Origin: Gemmatimonadota bacterium
Lineage (GTDB): Bacteria > Gemmatimonadota > Gemmatimonadetes > Gemmatimonadales > GWC2-71-9
Assembly (NCBI GenBank): GCA_003220955.1
Contig: QHTW01000040.1
Span: 1-30,064, forward strand
Length of the DNA: 30,064 nucleotides
Direction of reading: 5' to 3'
The notes beneath the pieces were generated by a model. It worked only from the letters and a program-made list of their open reading frames with translations, was not told the origin of the DNA and made no database searches. Shown here piece after piece: positions 7,052 to 15,554 of the stretch; within the stretch, counting starts at the first letter, position 1, and the number at the start of each line of letters is the position of its first letter. A program made the translations under genes and the position numbers.

Positions 7052-7999
7052 CTACAGCGTCATATACACGATCTTCACGAAGTCGTCGCCCTGGTATCGC
7101 CCCGTGCCCCAGACGCCATCGAGATCGGTGAACGGCTTAGCGGCGATGGATTCCTCCAGCGATTTCCCGGACGCCTTGAGCTTCCGTACCCGGTCCGCTG
7201 CCGTGGAAAGCATGTCGCGATACTTCACGAGATCGGCCTTGGTCGCGAGCGGGCCGTGGCCCGGCACGATCTTGGTGTCCGAGTCGGCGAGCCGCAGGAG
7301 TCGGTCCGACGCCGCGATCATGCCGTCCACGCGACCGCCGGTGGACCAATCGATCAAGGGATACCTGCCGTTGAAAAACACGTCGCCGGCGTGCAGCAGG
7401 TTGGCGTGCTCGAACCGCACGGTCACGTCGGTGTCGGTGTGCGCCGGCGCCACGTGCGATAACTGCAGATGATAGCCGCTAGCGTCTAGGGTATATTCGT
7501 CTGCGAAGACGCGCTGGGGCCAGGCGGCCTGGGGTGAGGGCGGGAAGTCGAGTTCGAGCATCGGCAGATGATGCGGCTCGCTCATCCGGCGCTTGGTGTT
7601 CTCGTGCGCCACCACCGTGGCGCCGCCGGCGTGGAGTGGCGCGTTGTTGTCGGTGTGATCGAAGTGCCAGTGGGTATTGATCACGAACTTCACGGGCGCA
7701 CCGAGTGCCTTGAGCGACTCCTGGAGCTTGGGCCACGCGGGCGCGACGAACGTATCCACCATGACCAATCCGTCCGCGCCGTGCAGCACCACGACGTTGC
7801 CGCCCGGTCCTGAGAGCAGCGTGAGATTCTCGCCGAGCCGATTCGTCTGGATCGGGACGGCGCCGATCTGGGCCCGGAACGCCGCGGTGCGATCCTGAGT
7901 CGGCTGCTGCACCCATGCGGGAATCAGCGCGTTCGCGAACGAACCCGCGGCCAGCGCCGCCATCGTTTTGAGCCACTCGCGTCGGGTTTCGGTCGTCAT
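7052..7999 (-). CDS. Tat-exported metallo-beta-lactamase-fold hydrolase
   Basis: From ATG 7999 (GAAGGTG just upstream) the protein has 315 residues. The N-terminus carries a twin-arginine signal (TRREWLKT, then MAALAAGSFANAL). The zinc motif THWHFDHTDN gives His110, His112, Asp114 and His115. Further ligands are the His in VAPAHTDTDV, the Asp in LLHAGDVFF and the His in VPGHGPL. This is the full dinuclear metal site of the MBL-fold superfamily, resembling periplasmic members annotated as MBL-fold metallo-hydrolase or subclass B3/B4-like enzymes. True beta-lactamase activity cannot be claimed. The in-frame TTG at 8029 would add ten residues before the Tat motif and is less likely. Confidence 0.85.
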   Translation of the reverse strand: MTTETRREWLKTMAALAAGSFANALIPAWVQQPTQDRTAAFRAQIGAVPIQTNRLGENLTLLSGPGGNVVVLHGADGLVMVDTFVAPAWPKLQESLKALGAPVKFVINTHWHFDHTDNNAPLHAGGATVVAHENTKRRMSEPHHLPMLELDFPPSPQAAWPQRVFADEYTLDASGYHLQLSHVAPAHTDTDVTVRFEHANLLHAGDVFFNGRYPLIDWSTGGRVDGMIAASDRLLRLADSDTKIVPGHGPLATKADLVKYRDMLSTAADRVRKLKASGKSLEESIAAKPFTDLDGVWGTGRYQGDDFVKIVYMTL

Positions 8000-8168
8000 G
8001 GGTTCACCTTCGCTGGAGTTCGAGGGCAATATGTCTCAGTTCCATGCGTTTGTTAACCGTGTGCCAAAGCACGGGAAGATTTGCCCCGCGCGCGCGTTAG
8101 CCTCGAGAGGAAATGAGCGATAGGTTGGAGGTCCGTAATCGCGAAGACCCTCTAACCAGGAAGGCTCG

Positions 8169-8660
8169 ATGAGAGTGGGACTCTGCTTGGGATTGGTGGT
8201 CGCGCTCGCAGCGCCGGCGGTATTGCTGGGACAGGCGAAAGGGAAGAGAACCGCAAGGAAAGACGAAAGCCGGCTCGTCATCATGCCGCCGGCCGACCTG
8301 AAGTGGACGGATCTCGATCCCACCGGCGCGCCCGGAGTCAAGGTTGCGGATCTGTGGGGCAATCACACGAAAGGGCCGTTCGGCGCGTTCTTCAAGTTGC
8401 CGGCCGGATTCGCCGCGCCACTGCACACGCATACGAACGACATGAAGGTCGTGATCGTGTCTGGGACGTACGTCCAGGCTCCCGAGGGCAAGCCGGAATT
8501 CCGGCTCGGCGCCGGATCGTATTTCCTGCAGCCGGGCGGGAACTACCGGCACACAACGAGCTGCGATCCGGCCGCGGAGTGTGTGTTCTTTGTCGAAGGC
8601 AAAGGAAAGTTCGATCTCAAGCTGGTGCAGCCCCCGGCAACGGCGCCAGCGAAGAAGTAG
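8169..8660 (+). CDS. Secreted cupin (DUF4437/ChrR-like)
   Basis: The 163-residue protein begins with a signal peptide (MRVGLCLGLVVALAAPAVLL) and an AGGAAGG ribosome binding site lies 6 nt upstream of ATG. A single cupin domain follows. Motif 1 is FAAPLHTHTNDMKVVIVSG with two histidines, and motif 2 is LGAGSYFLQPGGNYRHTTSC. The aspartate in HTHTNDM replaces the usual Glu ligand. The end (FFVEGKGKFDLKLV) matches DUF4437-type cupins. It is distantly related to the gene at 1724-2203. It is divergent from the metallo-hydrolase gene; the shared 169-bp spacer probably holds both promoters, but none is clear. Role unknown. Confidence 0.78.
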   Translation: MRVGLCLGLVVALAAPAVLLGQAKGKRTARKDESRLVIMPPADLKWTDLDPTGAPGVKVADLWGNHTKGPFGAFFKLPAGFAAPLHTHTNDMKVVIVSGTYVQAPEGKPEFRLGAGSYFLQPGGNYRHTTSCDPAAECVFFVEGKGKFDLKLVQPPATAPAKK

Positions 8661-8672
8661 CGGCTTCTCGGC

Positions 8673-9968
8673 TCAACGGTTGACGATCCGCCCCGGTATC
8701 GTCAACACCAGCAGGCTGCCGATCGACATGGTCGCGGCGAGGGCGTAGACGCCAAGATCGGTCGACCGCGTGCGATCGATGATCCAGCCGATCACCCAGG
8801 GACTGAGAAAGCCCGCGAGGTTGCCGATCGAGTTGATGAGGGCAATGCCGGTCGCGGCGGCGGCGCCCGCGAGGATCGCCGTGGGCAGACACCAGAACTG
8901 CGAGAGCGACGTGGTCACCCCGGCCATCGCTAGGCTCATGCCGAGGAGCGCAGCGGCGCTGTGCGCGCCATAGCGGACGGTGAGCAGCCAGCCCGCGGCC
9001 CCTACAATCGCGGGAATGACGAGATGCCAGCGCCGCTCGCGCGCCGAGTCGGACCGGCGGCTGATCGCCACCATCGCGACTGCGCCGGCGGCGTTGGGCA
9101 CCACCGTGAGCATCCCGATCGCGAGTGGGCTCGCGACGCCGGACCGCTGGATCAGCGTGGGCATCCAGAAACCGGCGCCGTATAGCCCGCAGATCAGGCA
9201 GAAGTAGATGGCGGCGAGCAGCCAGACGCGGGGGTTCGTGAGTCCGTCCACGAGCGAGTGCGACGGGACTTGGCTGTTATCCTCGGCGAGGCGGCGCGCG
9301 AGGAGGTCCTTCTCGCCGGCCGTCAGCCAGTGGGCCGCGCCGATACGATCGTCCAGGTAGACGAGCACCGCCACGCCGAGCGCGAGCGAGGGGAGGGCTT
9401 CGATCAGGAACAGCCACTGCCAGCCCGCGAGGCCCTGCACGCCGGTCATGGCGTGCAAGATCCAGCCGGAGAGCGGTCCGCCGATGACGCCGGCGATCGG
9501 GATGGCGGTCATGAACAGCGCGATGATCGCGGCGCGCCGCGGGGCCGGGTACCAGTAGGTCAGATACAGGATGATGCCGGGGAAAAAGCCCGCCTCGGCG
9601 ACGCCCAGCAGAAACCGCAGGATGTAGAACGCCGCGGGCGTCCGCACGAACACCATCGCCGCCGAGATCATGGCCCACGTCAGCATCACGCGCGCGATCC
9701 AGCGCCGCGCCCCGACGCGGTGGAGGATGATGTTGCTCGGGATCTCGAAGAGAAAATAGCCGATGAAGAAAATGCCGGCGCCCAGGCCGTAGACCGTCTC
9801 GCTGAACCGCAGCGCGCTCAGCATCTGCAGCTTGGCGAAGCCGATGTTCACCCGATCGAGGTAGGCGGCGCCATAGCAGCAGAACAGGAAGGGGATCAGG
9901 CGCTGGGTGACGCGGGCGTAGGCCCGTGACTCCGCAGCGTTGTCGGGGGGACCGGTCCCGGGGATCAT
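8673..9968 (-). CDS. MFS transporter, anion:cation symporter type
   Basis: The 431-residue protein has the 12-helix MFS layout. Near the N-terminus it shows the pattern AYLDRVNIGFAKLQM and a first loop with FEIPSNIILHRVGARRW, both characteristic of the ACS branch (phthalate, tartrate, hexuronate and related organic-anion permeases). Other landmarks are the SGWILH segment in the middle, the long central loop, and GWIIDRTRSTDLGVYAL near the end. It therefore likely imports an organic anion with protons across the inner membrane; the substrate cannot be deduced. It is convergent with the cupin gene (12 bp apart) and has no catabolic gene beside it. Confidence 0.88.
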   Translation of the reverse strand: MIPGTGPPDNAAESRAYARVTQRLIPFLFCCYGAAYLDRVNIGFAKLQMLSALRFSETVYGLGAGIFFIGYFLFEIPSNIILHRVGARRWIARVMLTWAMISAAMVFVRTPAAFYILRFLLGVAEAGFFPGIILYLTYWYPAPRRAAIIALFMTAIPIAGVIGGPLSGWILHAMTGVQGLAGWQWLFLIEALPSLALGVAVLVYLDDRIGAAHWLTAGEKDLLARRLAEDNSQVPSHSLVDGLTNPRVWLLAAIYFCLICGLYGAGFWMPTLIQRSGVASPLAIGMLTVVPNAAGAVAMVAISRRSDSARERRWHLVIPAIVGAAGWLLTVRYGAHSAAALLGMSLAMAGVTTSLSQFWCLPTAILAGAAAATGIALINSIGNLAGFLSPWVIGWIIDRTRSTDLGVYALAATMSIGSLLVLTIPGRIVNR

Positions 9969-9984
9969 GGGAGCAAAAGCTACC

Positions 9985-10003
9985 CCAAAGCAGGTCCCTC
10001 GCG
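9985..10003 (+). repeat. Dispersed AAAGCAGRTCC repeat unit (short)
   Basis: CCAAAGCAGGTCCCTCGCG is the core of the repeat seen at 5840, without the GGGATGACA end. It abuts the broken 5' side of the acyltransferase remnant, so it marks or caused the truncation point. Confidence 0.5.
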
Positions 10004-10016
10004 CCTATTGGGCCGC

Positions 10017-10236
10017 AAAAACGTCGGCACAGAGCGGAACACGCTCCTGCTCTCCAATCACCAGTCGATGCTCGACAGTCTCTTGGTGGGCCTCGCGGCG
10101 TTCTATCCGCGGTCCTTGATCCAGCCGCGTCTGTTGCCGTGGAATCCCGCAGCGGCGGAGAACTTCTATCGGACCCCGATTCTCGCGTGGCTTCTAGACA
10201 ACTGGAAGTGCATTTGGGTGCAGCCGGGACGGCGTG
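10017..10236 (+). pseudogene. Internal fragment of a PlsC-like lysophospholipid acyltransferase
   Basis: About 72 codons read as the catalytic region of 1-acylglycerol-phosphate acyltransferases. The block LLLSNHQSMLDSLLVG carries the NHx4D-type motif. PWNPAAAENFYRTPILAWL and CIWVQPGRRD then match the second conserved block of the family. Intact members are about 200-250 residues; here the N-terminal part is missing and the frame runs into unrelated sequence after GRRD. A dispersed repeat sits directly at the 5' break. It cannot be functional alone. The large UPF0182 gene starts 40 bp later. Confidence 0.7.
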
Positions 10237-10276
10237 ATGGCAGCAATTCGGGCGCAGGGCGAGTAGCTTCCGCCCC

Positions 10277-13030
10277 ATGGCTGAGCTCCGTCTCCCTCTC
10301 CGGCGCCGCCGGCGTACTCTTGGTCTCTGGCTCCTCGGCGTCACCATTCTGGTCTTCTTCTTCATCTCGCCCGTCATCGGGCTGCTCGCCGAGTGGCCGT
10401 GGTTCAGCGCGCTGGGGTACGAGCGGGTGTTCGCGACCCGGCTGGTGGCATCGTTCACGCTGGGGGTGTTGGCCGGGGGCGTGGCGTTTGCGTTTCTGTA
10501 CGCCAATCTGCGCTTCGCCCAGCGGGGCATCGTCCCCAACCCCGTGGTCATCCAAGCGAACGCCCAGACGCCGGCGGTCGACGTGACCCGCCTGGTCCGC
10601 CGGCTGGCGCTGCCCTCGGCGCTCGCGTTCGCGTTGTTCCTCGCCCTCGCCGTCTCGACGGACTGGATGCCGGTGCTGCAGTTCCTGCATCAGACACCGT
10701 TCGGCGTCACGGATCCGGTATTCGGCCGGGACCTCGCCTACTATGTCTTCACGCTGCCCATCGTGACCGGCGTGCTCGCGATCTCGACCGTACTCGTCAC
10801 GCTGTCGCTGCTCGCCTGCGGCGCGCTGTACGCGCTGCGCGGCGACGTCGTGGTCTATCGCCGGACCGTGACGATCGAGCCGTCCGCCCGGCTGCACTTG
10901 GGGCTGCTGATCGCCGCGATGTTCGTGCTGACCGCGCTGCGGATCTTCTTCGTGCGGTTGCCGGGTACGCTGTACTCGACGACCGGTCCGCTGTTCGGCG
11001 CGAGCTTCGCCGACCTGCACGGCAGGCTCCTCGGCCTGCGCATCGCGGGGGCGGCGGCGATCCTGGGCGCCGTCCTGGTGCTCGCCGGGTTGCGCAGCAA
11101 GCTCCTGGGACGCACCGCGCTGCTCGCCGTAGGGATCTATTTCGGGGTCTCGCTGCTAGGTGTCGTCATCTATCCCGCCGTCGTGCAGAAGCTCGTGGTC
11201 GCGCCCAACGAGCTCTCGAAAGAGACGCCGCAACTGCGCCGTCACATCGACGCCACGCGCCGCGCCTGGGGCCTCGACAGCGTGCTGGTGCGCGATCTCT
11301 CGGGCGAGGCGCGGCTCACCGAGCGCGACATCCAGGCGAATCGCCCCACCATCGACAACGTGCGGTTGTGGGACCGCGACCCCCTGCTGCAGACGTTCGG
11401 GCAGCTCCAGGAGATCCGCACCTACTACGACTTCGTGTCGGTGGACGACGACCGCTACGTCGTCGACGGCCGCTACCGCCAGGTGATGCTGTCGCCGCGC
11501 GAGCTCAATTCGGCGTCGCTGCCGACGCGCACCTTCATCAACGAGCGGCTCACGTTCACCCACGGGATGGGGCTGACGCTGGGGCCCGTCAATGAGGTGA
11601 CCGAGGAGGGGCTGCCGGTCCTGTTCATCAAGGATCTGCCGCCGGCCTCCAGCGTGTCGCTCGCGGTCAAGCGGCCGGAGATCTACTTCGGCGAGCTGAC
11701 GGACAACTGGGTGTTCGCCAACACTGGACAGCAGGAGTTCGATTATCCCTCGGGCGATGAGAACATCTTCGGGACCTACAAGGGCAACGGCGGGGTCGAG
11801 GTCGGCGGGCTGCTGCGCCGCCTGGTGCTCGCCGCCTATTTCCGCTCGCTCAAGGTGCTGCTGTCGAGCGACATCACGAGCGCGAGCCGCGCGATGTACA
11901 TCCGCAACATCCGCGCGCGCGCGCATGCGGCGCTGCCGTTTTTGATCTTCGACGCCGACCCGTACATGGTGATCGATGGTGGCGGGCGGCTGCGCTGGAT
12001 CCTCGATGCCTACACCGCGACGACTCGCTATCCGTACGCGCAGCCGCTGAGCAATGGCATCAACTACATGCGCAACAGCGTGAAGGTCGTAATCGACGCG
12101 TACGACGGCTCCGTCACCGCCTATCAGGCCGACTCGGCCGATCCGCTGGTGCGCACCTTTGCCAAGATCTTTCCGGGGATCTTCCACCCGCTCGATTCGA
12201 TGCCGGCCGATCTGCGCGCGCATCTGCGCTATCCCGAGGACCTGTTTCACGTCCAGACCGAGCTGTACGGCACCTATCACATGGCGGAGCCGGACATTTT
12301 CTATCATCGCGAGGACCAGTGGCAGAAGCCGGTGCTCTCGATCGCGCCGGAGCGGCCCGATCCGTTCCTGCGCCACATGGTGATGCGGCTGCCGGAGGAA
12401 AAGCAGGCGGAGTTCATTCTCATGGTGCCCTTCACGCCGCGCGGCAAGGACAACCTGGCGTCGTGGATGGTGGCGCGGAACGACGGCGCGCATTACGGCG
12501 AGCTGGTCGTGTATCGCTTCCCCAAGCAGAGCCTCGTGTTCGGGCCCACGCAGATCGTCAACCGCATCAATCAGGACACGGAGATCGCGCGCCAGATCGC
12601 GTTGTGGGATCAGGGCGGCTCGCAGGTGATCCGCGGCAATCTCCTGGTGATTCCGATCGAGGAGTCGCTGATCTACGTCATGCCGCTGTATCTGCGGGCG
12701 CAGGGGGGCCGTATCCCCGAGCTCAAGCGCGTCGTGGTGGCCTATCAGAATCGGGTCGTGATGGAGGAGACGCTGGACGCGGGATTGGCGCAGCTCTTCG
12801 GCGGTCCCGGCGCGGCGACGCGCGCGCCCGTGCGGGTGTCCGAGACGCGGGCTGCCGGCTCGGCGGTATCGGCCCGCGCCGCCGATCTCGCGCGCCGCGC
12901 GAACGAGTCGTTCCGCCGGGCGATGGAAGCGCAGCGCGCGGGGGATTGGGCGCGTTACGGGGAGGAGCTGCGGCGGCTCGAGGACGTGCTGCGGCAGCTG
13001 CAGGCCGCGGTGGAGGAGAGGAAACCTTAA
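10277..13030 (+). CDS. UPF0182 (COG1615) large membrane protein
   Basis: The 917-residue protein begins with about seven transmembrane helices in the first 310 residues. One early helix ends LIGLLAEWPWFSALGYERVFATR, the family's typical opening. A large extracytoplasmic domain follows, with landmarks such as TIDNVRLWD, YYDFVSVDDDRYVVDGRYRQVMLSPREL, GYxLTLGPVNEV-like text, and FGELTDNWVF. The end is an Ala/Arg-rich coiled segment (about residues 855-917). This matches UPF0182 in length and architecture; the function is not established. The start has no strong ribosome binding site, but the charged MAELRLPLRRRRRTL leader before helix 1 is as expected. It may be monocistronic. Confidence 0.9.
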   Translation: MAELRLPLRRRRRTLGLWLLGVTILVFFFISPVIGLLAEWPWFSALGYERVFATRLVASFTLGVLAGGVAFAFLYANLRFAQRGIVPNPVVIQANAQTPAVDVTRLVRRLALPSALAFALFLALAVSTDWMPVLQFLHQTPFGVTDPVFGRDLAYYVFTLPIVTGVLAISTVLVTLSLLACGALYALRGDVVVYRRTVTIEPSARLHLGLLIAAMFVLTALRIFFVRLPGTLYSTTGPLFGASFADLHGRLLGLRIAGAAAILGAVLVLAGLRSKLLGRTALLAVGIYFGVSLLGVVIYPAVVQKLVVAPNELSKETPQLRRHIDATRRAWGLDSVLVRDLSGEARLTERDIQANRPTIDNVRLWDRDPLLQTFGQLQEIRTYYDFVSVDDDRYVVDGRYRQVMLSPRELNSASLPTRTFINERLTFTHGMGLTLGPVNEVTEEGLPVLFIKDLPPASSVSLAVKRPEIYFGELTDNWVFANTGQQEFDYPSGDENIFGTYKGNGGVEVGGLLRRLVLAAYFRSLKVLLSSDITSASRAMYIRNIRARAHAALPFLIFDADPYMVIDGGGRLRWILDAYTATTRYPYAQPLSNGINYMRNSVKVVIDAYDGSVTAYQADSADPLVRTFAKIFPGIFHPLDSMPADLRAHLRYPEDLFHVQTELYGTYHMAEPDIFYHREDQWQKPVLSIAPERPDPFLRHMVMRLPEEKQAEFILMVPFTPRGKDNLASWMVARNDGAHYGELVVYRFPKQSLVFGPTQIVNRINQDTEIARQIALWDQGGSQVIRGNLLVIPIEESLIYVMPLYLRAQGGRIPELKRVVVAYQNRVVMEETLDAGLAQLFGGPGAATRAPVRVSETRAAGSAVSARAADLARRANESFRRAMEAQRAGDWARYGEELRRLEDVLRQLQAAVEERKP

Positions 13031-13084
13031 GGCTGGGGGCGCGGACCGCCGCTCCGACAGCGCCGATCAAGTGAGGGCGCCAGC

Positions 13085-14773
13085 ATGATGCCAACGATTG
13101 AAGCCCGGCCGTGGCACAAGGCTTACGAGGCGGGGGTGCCGACGGCACTCGACCTCGAGGCGCTGACGGTGTCGCAGTTCCTCGAGCGCGCGGCAAGAGA
13201 TCACGGTGATGCGACGGCGATCATCTACTTCAATCGCCGCCTCAGCTATCGGCAGCTCAAGGACCACGTTGACCGATTCGCGGCCGCCTTAGCGGAGCTC
13301 GGCGTCACGCGCGACAGCCGCGTCGCGATCCAACTGCCCAACATTCCGCAGACGGTCATCGCCTATTACGCGACGTTATCGCTGGGCGCGCAGGCGGTGA
13401 TGACCAATCCCCTCTACACGCCGCGCGAGCTCGAGCATCAGTGGAAAGATGCCGGGTGCCGCTTTGCGGTTGTCACAGATTTTCTGTTTGAGAGCCGCAT
13501 CGGGACGGCGCGGGCGCGGCTGCCGATCGAGCATTACATCGTCGCCTCGATCCCCGATTACATGCGGCTGCCGCTGCGTTTCGTCGCGCGCTGGAAACTG
13601 GGCCGCGCCGATCCGCCGCGTGTGGCCAGGGTCGCGCCGGAAGCCGGCGTGCATTCGTTCCTGAAGCTGATCCGGCGGGCGAAGCCTGAGTCACGCACAC
13701 ATTCCCGGCCCGAGACCCTAGCCGCATTGCAGTACACCGGTGGTACGACGGGCGTCTCCAAGGGCGCAATGCTCACGCACGCGAACCTGGCGGCGAACCT
13801 GCAGCAGTGCCGAGCCTGGTTTACAGGATTGACCCCGGGGAAGGAAGTCTTTCTGACGGCCCTGCCGTTGTTTCATTCGTTCGGCATGACCGCGGCGATG
13901 AACTTTCCCATGAGCGTCGCGGGCGCGATGGTCCTGATTCCCGACCCGCGGGATATCAAGGCGATCGTGCGAGCGATTGCGCGGCACGGAGTCACGTTAT
14001 TGCCGGCGGTCCCGCCGATCTTCAACGCGATCCTGAACTATCCGAGGCTCGGTGCGAACGCCCTCCGCAGTGTGCGGCGCGGTTTTTCCGGCTCGGCGCC
14101 ACTGCCCGAAGACGTCTTGCGGCGCTTCGAAGCGCTGACGGGTGCGCGGATCGTGGAAGGCTTCGGGCTATCGGAGGCGTCGCCGGTGACGCACATGAAT
14201 CCGGTCAATGGGCTTCGGAAGGCCGGCGCGATTGGCGTCCCGATTCCGAATACGGATGCGAAAATCGTGAACATGGATGACGGCGTCACCGCGACTCCCC
14301 GCGGTGAAGTCGGCGAGCTCGCGATTCGTGGTCCGCAGATCATGCAGGGCTACTGGAACATGCCGGAGGAGAGTGCGCACGCGTTGCGTGACGGCTGGCT
14401 CTATACCGGCGACCTCGCCGTCATGGACGAGGACGGTTTCTACCGGATCGTCGGGCGCAAGAAGGAAATGATCGTGGTCTCAGGATACAAGGTGTTCCCC
14501 GATGAAGTGGACGGGGTGCTGATGGCGCATCCGGCCGTGCTCGAGGCTGCCACGATCGGGTTGCCCGACGCGAAGCGCGGCGAGCGGGTGAAGTCGTTCA
14601 TTGTCTTGAAGCGAGGCGCGCAGGCGAGCGTCGAAGCGGTGCTGGCCTACTGCCGTGAGAATCTCGCGGCGTACAAGGTGCCGCGGACCGTCGAGTTCCG
14701 CGCCGAGCTGCCGAAGAGCGGTGCGTTGAAGACGCTGCGGCGGGTGCTGATCGAGGAGGAGCTGGCGAAATGA
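13085..14773 (+). CDS. fadD: Long-chain fatty-acid--CoA ligase (AMP-forming)
   Basis: The 562-residue protein has the whole adenylate-forming enzyme plan. The ATP-binding P-loop LQYTGGTTGVSKGAMLTH lies at about residues 215-232. FGLSEASPVTH is the substrate/adenine motif. YTGDLAVMDEDGFYRIVGRKKEMI (about 440-463) is the hinge region. The C-terminal domain has VFPDEVDGVLMAHPAV and the catalytic lysine region PKSGALKTLRRVL. It activates fatty acids to acyl-CoA in the cytoplasm for beta-oxidation or lipid synthesis. The start is the first of two adjacent ATGs after GAGGG. The last codons overlap the next gene by 4 bp (ATGA), implying translational coupling. Chain length is inferred from overall FadD similarity. 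Confidence 0.87.
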   Translation: MMPTIEARPWHKAYEAGVPTALDLEALTVSQFLERAARDHGDATAIIYFNRRLSYRQLKDHVDRFAAALAELGVTRDSRVAIQLPNIPQTVIAYYATLSLGAQAVMTNPLYTPRELEHQWKDAGCRFAVVTDFLFESRIGTARARLPIEHYIVASIPDYMRLPLRFVARWKLGRADPPRVARVAPEAGVHSFLKLIRRAKPESRTHSRPETLAALQYTGGTTGVSKGAMLTHANLAANLQQCRAWFTGLTPGKEVFLTALPLFHSFGMTAAMNFPMSVAGAMVLIPDPRDIKAIVRAIARHGVTLLPAVPPIFNAILNYPRLGANALRSVRRGFSGSAPLPEDVLRRFEALTGARIVEGFGLSEASPVTHMNPVNGLRKAGAIGVPIPNTDAKIVNMDDGVTATPRGEVGELAIRGPQIMQGYWNMPEESAHALRDGWLYTGDLAVMDEDGFYRIVGRKKEMIVVSGYKVFPDEVDGVLMAHPAVLEAATIGLPDAKRGERVKSFIVLKRGAQASVEAVLAYCRENLAAYKVPRTVEFRAELPKSGALKTLRRVLIEEELAK

Positions 14774-15444
14774 CCGCGCCGAGACTCCCGCTATGGCTCA
14801 AGATTGCCTACACAACATTCGTCGCCGTGCTCGTGCCCTATTACTGGCGCACCTACGGTCCCGTCAATTTTCTCTGGTTCTGCGACGTCGCACTGCTGGT
14901 CACGCTCCCGGCGCTCTGGCGGGAGAACGCATTGCTCTTCAGCATGCAGGCCGTCGCGATCACGCTGCCGCAGCTGTTGTGGGTCGTGGACTTCCTGGCC
15001 CGTCTTGCCGGCATCCACCTGCTGGGTGTCGCCGCGTACATGTTTGATCCGAAGATTCCATTGTTCGTGCGCGGATTATCGTCGTTCCACGGCTGGTTGC
15101 CGCTGGTACTCATCGGGGCGGTGTGGCGGCTGGGCTATGATCGGCGCGCGCTGCGGGCTCAAGTGGTGTGCGCGGTGCTATTGCTTACCGTGTGCTACTT
15201 CTTCACGCCGCCGCCACCGGCGCCCGCCACGAATCCAACCGCCGCCGTCAATCTCAACTGGGTATTCGGGCCGGGGGAGAACACGATGCAGACCTGGATG
15301 GCGCCGGGCTGGTACTTCGTGTTGCAGCTCGTGTTCTGGCCGCTCGTCATTTATGTGCCCACGCATCTGCTCTTGCGCCGGCTCTTCAAGAGCGCACCGG
15401 CGTCTGGTAGTGGGGGCGTGGCGGCGCTGAGTGCTGCCGTATGA
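14770..15444 (+). CDS. Polytopic membrane protein coupled to the acyl-CoA ligase
   Basis: The 224-residue protein has about five or six transmembrane segments. Visible ones include YTTFVAVLVPYYW, NFLWFCDVALLVTLPALW, LPLVLIGAVW and AVLLLTVCYFF. A periplasm-like loop follows with PPPPAPATNP and a conserved-looking NWVFGPGENTMQTWM, then a last helix WYFVLQLVFWPLVIYVPTHLLL. Similar membrane-associated proteins of unknown function occur in several phyla. It begins inside the stop of the fatty-acid ligase gene (ATGA overlap), so both are made from one message. A role in fatty-acid uptake or membrane lipid handling is an inference from this coupling only. A T8 run at 15479-15486 lies past its end. 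Confidence 0.72.
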   Translation: MTAPRLPLWLKIAYTTFVAVLVPYYWRTYGPVNFLWFCDVALLVTLPALWRENALLFSMQAVAITLPQLLWVVDFLARLAGIHLLGVAAYMFDPKIPLFVRGLSSFHGWLPLVLIGAVWRLGYDRRALRAQVVCAVLLLTVCYFFTPPPPAPATNPTAAVNLNWVFGPGENTMQTWMAPGWYFVLQLVFWPLVIYVPTHLLLRRLFKSAPASGSGGVAALSAAV

Positions 15445-15554
15445 CTGCGGCCGATCTCGGCGCAGGCGAGGGTAGGTTTTTTTTGACCTCAGCTCAACGG
15501 CTCGCTTGACCGTCGCGGTTGATAGTTGGTCCACACATCGAAAGAGAGACTCTC

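Noticed and set aside
5901..7472. 523-codon plus-strand open frame opposite the protease and metallo-hydrolase genes
   Set aside because: The antisense frame is open because of GC-rich codon bias; the minus-strand genes have signal peptides, motifs and starts.
7052..7999. Antibiotic-resistance beta-lactamase
   Set aside because: The metal site is that of the whole MBL superfamily; nothing specific to confirmed beta-lactamases is visible.
11156..12493. 445-codon minus-strand frame opposite UPF0182
   Set aside because: The composition (His/Arg/Val-rich, no domain pattern) is that of an antisense shadow of a long GC-rich gene.
15479..15486. T8 run as an intrinsic terminator after the ligase operon
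   Set aside because: The only nearby stem (GCCGA/TCGGC) is 5 bp and about 15 nt away from the T-run, so no standard terminator forms.
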